Assembly: GCA_018398815.1 (NCBI GenBank)
Contig: CM031607.1
Span: 91,198,055 to 91,262,054 of the forward strand
From: Conus ventricosus
Lineage: Eukaryota; Mollusca; Gastropoda; Neogastropoda; Conidae
Length of the DNA stretch: 64,000 nucleotides
Reading direction: 5' to 3'
The notes beneath the pieces are model-generated. The model saw nothing but the letters and a program-made list of their open reading frames with translations. It made no database searches and was not told the DNA's origin. A program made the position numbers and the translations under genes. Shown in pieces: positions 51,751-64,000 of the stretch (its first letter is position 1; every line of letters begins with the position of its first letter).

Positions 51751-51893
51751 GACTCACACACACACCACAGAACTTCAATTTTTCAGACAGACACACACAC
51801 ACACCACAGAACTTCAAATTTTCAGACGGACTCACACACACCACTGAACTTCAGTTTTTCAGACGGACTCACACACACCACAGAACTGAAAGC
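51751..51893. repeat. About 39-bp minisatellite, 4 copies
   Basis: Unit acttcagtttttcagacgga ctcacacacaccacaga with length variation. Confidence 0.9.
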
Positions 51894-51982
51894 ACATCAT
51901 AGAACATGCCAAAATCAACAGACAACAAACGATTCCTGATTTTCCCGTGCCCCTATGAAAAGCAAATAAGCAAAACGGTAGG

Positions 51983-52233
51983 AAAGCAAACTAAACTTTG
52001 ATGTAACAATAATGGTAAATAGATAAACAGTCGAAGCAAACTAAACTTTGATGTAACAATAATGGTAAATAGATAAACAGTCGTAGCAAACTAAACTTTG
52101 ATGTAACAATAATGGTAAATAGATAAACAGTCGTAGCAAACTAAACTTTGATGTAACAATAATGGTAAATAGATAAACAGTCGTAGCAAACTAAACTTTG
52201 ATGTAACAATAATGGTAAATAGATAAACAGTCG
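51983..52233. repeat. 50-bp minisatellite, 5 copies
   Basis: Unit gcaaactaaactttgatgta acaataatggtaaatagata aacagtcgta, nearly identical copies. Confidence 0.96.
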
Positions 52234-52734
52234 TGATCCATTTCCATCCTTACAGAAAGCCAGAAAAGCAAAGCGTTAAAAAAAAAAAAAAAAAAAAAAG
52301 AAAAAGTAAGCAAAGTCTGACTGAAAATGAGAATGATGATAGATAAAATGAAAAAAAAAGTGTAAACCAACACTAAACCATCCTCAAACCCACCACAAAA
52401 TGTAACACAATACCAGTGAAGGCTCCCCTAATGTTTCCATACAGAATATGCAGAATGTAGGGACTTCATAATTTCCTATCACTGCAGAGCTCTTTTGGGG
52501 ATGTGCTAATCATACATCAAGCTTCTGTCAATGCCTTGGCTGGTTTCTTTAACACCACACAATGTCTGACGCCAATGGTTACGCTGTCACCTCAAAACAC
52601 ATACACACAAGCAGGATTTTTTTTTGTTTTTACGACTGCCCCCATCCACAGCCACAGCCCTGCCCGTCCTGCTGCAGCCCTGGCAAGGCAATCCGCAGGG
52701 AGCAGTCAATGTCAAGTCGTCACCAGGTAACCGA

Positions 52735-53025
52735 CTGGAGGAGACACTGCACTGCTGCCGAGTCACTTTGGTGGTGTTCAGTGGTGCCTGTTTATGATCC
52801 AACATACCCAGGACACCACCTACTAAGCTGCCTGCTGACGACAATCGTTGCTCCGTTGCAGAGCCGGCGTGAGTGAACTCTCTCTGTAGGGAGCCACCAT
52901 GTCTGCCCAACGACAGCCCTCATGAATTTGCCGGTACCCTGATGGAATCAAACCAAGGCCATAGATGCAGACAGGACATTGAAACTGAGGTCACCATGAA
53001 AGCAAGGCATGAAAGGCCACACAAT
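52735..53025 (+). repeat. Dispersed repeat family 3, copy 3
   Basis: ggaggagacactgcactgct, ggtggtgttcagtggtgcct, gacattgaaactgaggtcac blocks. Longest copy in the window. Confidence 0.55.
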
Positions 53026-53149
53026 TTGACTTTTTTTAACAACGCTAATAAATGAGAATGAGGATTATGAAGATAACGCTACAGATTTCCATTCTGATCC
53101 GAGACTGCACGACAAGAGCTGTACTCTACGCTTACTTTCATAATATATC

Positions 53150-53415
53150 CTGGTGTAAACCACGCCTGAGAGATACAGACACCTGCAGTGTTAGTCAGGA
53201 AATCTGAGCAACACTCTTGGAGATGCATCCATTCAGTGGATGAAACTCAACTGTGTCGTCAGTCTTCCCAGCTGAGTCCGTAGCAAACTCAACTCTGGGT
53301 AGGAGCCAGTTGGGGTCAGAAATATCAGAAATATCCCACATGGCTCTGACGGGAATCAAACCTACAAACTCCCAGCTGACAGTCTGTGATGCTAACCACT
53401 TCGCCACTTTGTCTG
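53150..53415 (-). mobile_element. tRNA-derived SINE (family 2)
   Basis: On the - strand: gtggcgaagtggttagcatc (box A-like), ggtttgattcccgtc (box B-like), then a body including cactgaatgg. Same family as 24718-25371 with a different head to family 1. Confidence 0.65.
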
Positions 53416-53515
53416 ATCAAAAGAAGTTGATCATCAACCCTTTGTGCACAACACTCTCCTCTTCCAAACTGGACAGCACCACTGCCCTGTCGGTTCTCAT
53501 CACAGAACCAAGAGC

Positions 53516-53755
53516 AGATTCACAGTCTTTCATCACCTGAAGCGCATGATCCAAATCTTCAGTCTTTCATCACCTGAAGCGCATGATCCAAATCTTCACA
53601 GTCTTTCATCACCTGAAGCGCATGATCCAAATCTTCACAGTCTTTTATCACCTGAAGTGCATGATCCAAATCTTCACAGTCTTTCATCACCTGAAGTGCA
53701 TGATCCAAATCTTCACAGTCTTTCATCACCTGAAGTGCATGATCCAAATCTTTTC
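53516..53755. repeat. About 39-bp minisatellite, 6 copies
   Basis: Unit tcttcacagtctttcatcac ctgaagcgcatgatccaaa. Confidence 0.95.
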
Positions 53756-54036
53756 CCAAACAACCCCACATTCTTGAAAATGCTCGTTACTGGCAAAGGA
53801 ACAACCAGCATTATCAGTTTCAAGTCAACAAAGGGCAGTTCCTTTTCGTCTGACAGATAAACACACACACATCTTACACATTACCATTAACATGGAAACA
53901 GTGTCCGAATACTGATTTCACCGTCATGAGCTGATTTCTGACATCACAAAGGTGGTAATACAGTCAGTGGCCGAGCCCAACGCAAACACTATCTGAAACA
54001 ATTCCAGGCCTGAGAAAACCAGAGCGGTGATGGCAT

Positions 54037-54162
54037 GTCAACTGTGAAGACTTATACAGCCATGCCTGTCAACTGTGAAGACTTATACAGCCATGCCTGT
54101 CAACTGTGAAGACTTATACAGCCATGCCTGTCAACTGTGAAGACTTATACAGCCATGCCTGC
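54037..54162. repeat. 31-bp minisatellite, 4 copies
   Basis: Unit tgtcaactgtgaagacttat acagccatgcc. A G-run follows at 54286-54306. Confidence 0.95.
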
Positions 54163-54772
54163 CATCAAGAGATAAACATGATGTGAAATGAAGTACTCAC
54201 TACCTAGTGAAGTGTTGTGTTTTGTCTGTCGAATCGACGAGAACCACATCAGTCATCTTGGGGTTGAGGGGGAGAGGGGAGAGAGGGGGGGGGGGGGGGG
54301 GGGGGGCAAGATGATCTGTAGATACACAAGTGGCTGATCAAGCTGATGCGTGCATGGAATGATGTCAGCACAAACGACGAGATCTGCCCTGAACTCCCGT
54401 CCACTGTCAGGGTGTTGATGCGGCCCTATGCTCCTACAGGAACCCAAGGCAGAGGTAAATAAGTCATGTATTAATCATGCCCATTTCTCCAAAGGCTATG
54501 AAAATACTTCCAACCGTTTATAGTATGAAGAAGGAACTGGGCCCCGACCTATTTCCGATAAGCAAAGAGTAGGACAAAGGAATGAAACTCCAGCCTTTGT
54601 GGTGGTCCTTTCTCATACACCTGGCATGATACTTTATCTTGTTGGGGGCACCTGGACGGTGGGGGTACCTGGAAGGCCCCTGCAGAAGTGTCAGGTACAA
54701 GACAGAGTCATACTGTGAACACTCCTAAAGCAGACAAGGGACTGGTGGGGAGGGGGCAGTAAATGCGGACTT

Positions 54773-54931
54773 TCAGAGGATCTTGATGAACGGCTTCATG
54801 GTCCGGTCAGGATCCTGCTGTTCAAGCAGTGTCAGTGGTGTGTCTGCCTTCAGGAGGCTGCTGACCATCGGCGCACTGCGCTGCGCATCGCTGCTGTACA
54901 AAGCTCTGCGCACTACGGGAATCCTACAGTG
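54773..54931 (-). CDS. Candidate terminal exon of unknown gene
   Basis: On the - strand an acceptor (cttgggcag) is followed by 52 codons and a TGA: HCRIPVVRRALYSSDAQRSA, then PMVSSLLKADTPLTLLEQQD, PDRTMKPFIKIL. Codon choice is GC-rich and balanced, unlike the surrounding low-complexity DNA. No family recognised. It lies 600 bp downstream of the GMC stop on the same strand, so it could be an alternative 3' exon, a separate gene end or UTR. Confidence 0.3.
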   Translation of the reverse strand, partial: HCRIPVVRRALYSSDAQRSAPMVSSLLKADTPLTLLEQQDPDRTMKPFIKIL

Positions 54932-55299
54932 CTGCCCAAGCCCAAAGAAATCATGGTTCGTGTGTTGGGGGGTGGGGGTGCGGGTGGTGGTGGGGGAGGA
55001 TGTAAGGCCCCAGTGTGGATCCCACCTTTTCTTTTCAGGCAATAAAAAAAGCAAAAACAACAGAAACAGCTACAACCAACCTCAGTCTCTTGGCACACAC
55101 ACACACACACACACAGCACTGCATTTTTCCATTCACAGCCTTTCCAGCTAACAGCATCTACAGCAAAGCATAGGTGTGAATACTATATGAATACCTAGTC
55201 CAAATCTGATTAAAGAAAACAAAACAAAAAAAAGAAAGAAAAAGGGGTTCTGCTGCAAACAAATTGAACCTCCATATATATATCTTCACAGGTATGCAT

Positions 55300-55440
55300 G
55301 CACGCATGCGCACACACACACAATACACACAATGTGCGTGTGCACACACACACACACACACACGCACAAACACACAATGCATGTGTGCACACACACACGC
55401 GCACACACACACACATGCAAGCTTGGACACCCACACACAG
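55300..55440. repeat. CA microsatellite
   Basis: (CA)n with GCGT/ATGC interruptions just downstream of the GMC stop codon. A shorter CA tract is at 55095-55117. Confidence 0.93.
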
Positions 55441-55545
55441 AGAGTCTAATCCATACCCTTTTTCCAACATGATAATGCCATGGAACAATCGCAGAAATAA
55501 AAAAAAGCAATAGATCTCCAATTGCAAGCACGCCTCACAACCAGC

Positions 55546-63856
<8,311 letters not shown>

Positions 63857-64000
63857 CTTGCAGAATTTAACACCTGAAAGACAGAAGGAATGACATAGTC
63901 AGTTTCTCACTGAAGACCATGACAATAAAAACAAGATGCAAAGCATATAAACGTACTCCCAGTACAGTGACAGAGGGGAGACAATTTCCAGTTAGTGGAA

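Overview
The window is eukaryotic genomic DNA, most likely from a mollusc and probably a gastropod. Reasons: GT-AG spliced genes spread over tens of kilobases, very abundant CA/GT microsatellites, more than fifteen minisatellites, tRNA-headed SINEs with a GAA-rich tail, a GIY-YIG Penelope-like element, a DIRS-like tyrosine-recombinase remnant and a Tc1-like transposon. Nothing bacterial is present: no operons, CRISPR, rRNA or true tRNA gene. The species is inferred from repeat style only.

Two host genes are supported, and they converge tail to tail. (1) Homogentisate 1,2-dioxygenase (HGD, tyrosine/phenylalanine catabolism) is on the + strand; 13 exons lie between 650 and about 28699. The first exon(s) lie left of the window and the last few codons are not located. 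All iron ligands and the catalytic His are encoded. (2) A GMC-family FAD oxidoreductase (choline/glucose dehydrogenase-like) is on the - strand. Its last two coding exons are at 63652-63856 and 55546-55681, separated by an intron of about 8 kb; the rest lies right of the window.

Layout. 1-28.9 kb is the HGD locus. Its introns hold a DIRS-like remnant (3.3-4.4 kb), a large palindromic Penelope-like element with hammerhead ribozyme motifs (9.16-11.56 kb), SINEs, and a 4.7 kb 46-bp satellite (16.2-20.9 kb). 29-55 kb is intergenic, dominated by minisatellites (30-bp at 35-36.8 kb, 60-bp at 42.6-43.9 kb), SINEs and a fold-back element. Within it, a 1.7 kb insertion with terminal inverted repeats carries two exons of a SWIM zinc-finger protein and sits inside the 60-bp minisatellite (43.87-45.57 kb). 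55.5-64 kb is the GMC gene 3' part; its intron holds a 50-bp array, a 54-bp array and a decayed Tc1-like transposon with clear TIRs.

A recurring theme is tandem arrays that begin at, end at or include HGD splice sites. A 12-copy array duplicates the 3' splice site plus exon start at 1-649, a 4-copy array duplicates the exon end plus 5' splice site at 28681-28892, and an 18-bp array ends 4 bp before a splice acceptor at 15800. Most long ORFs in the window are repeat artefacts and were not annotated as genes.
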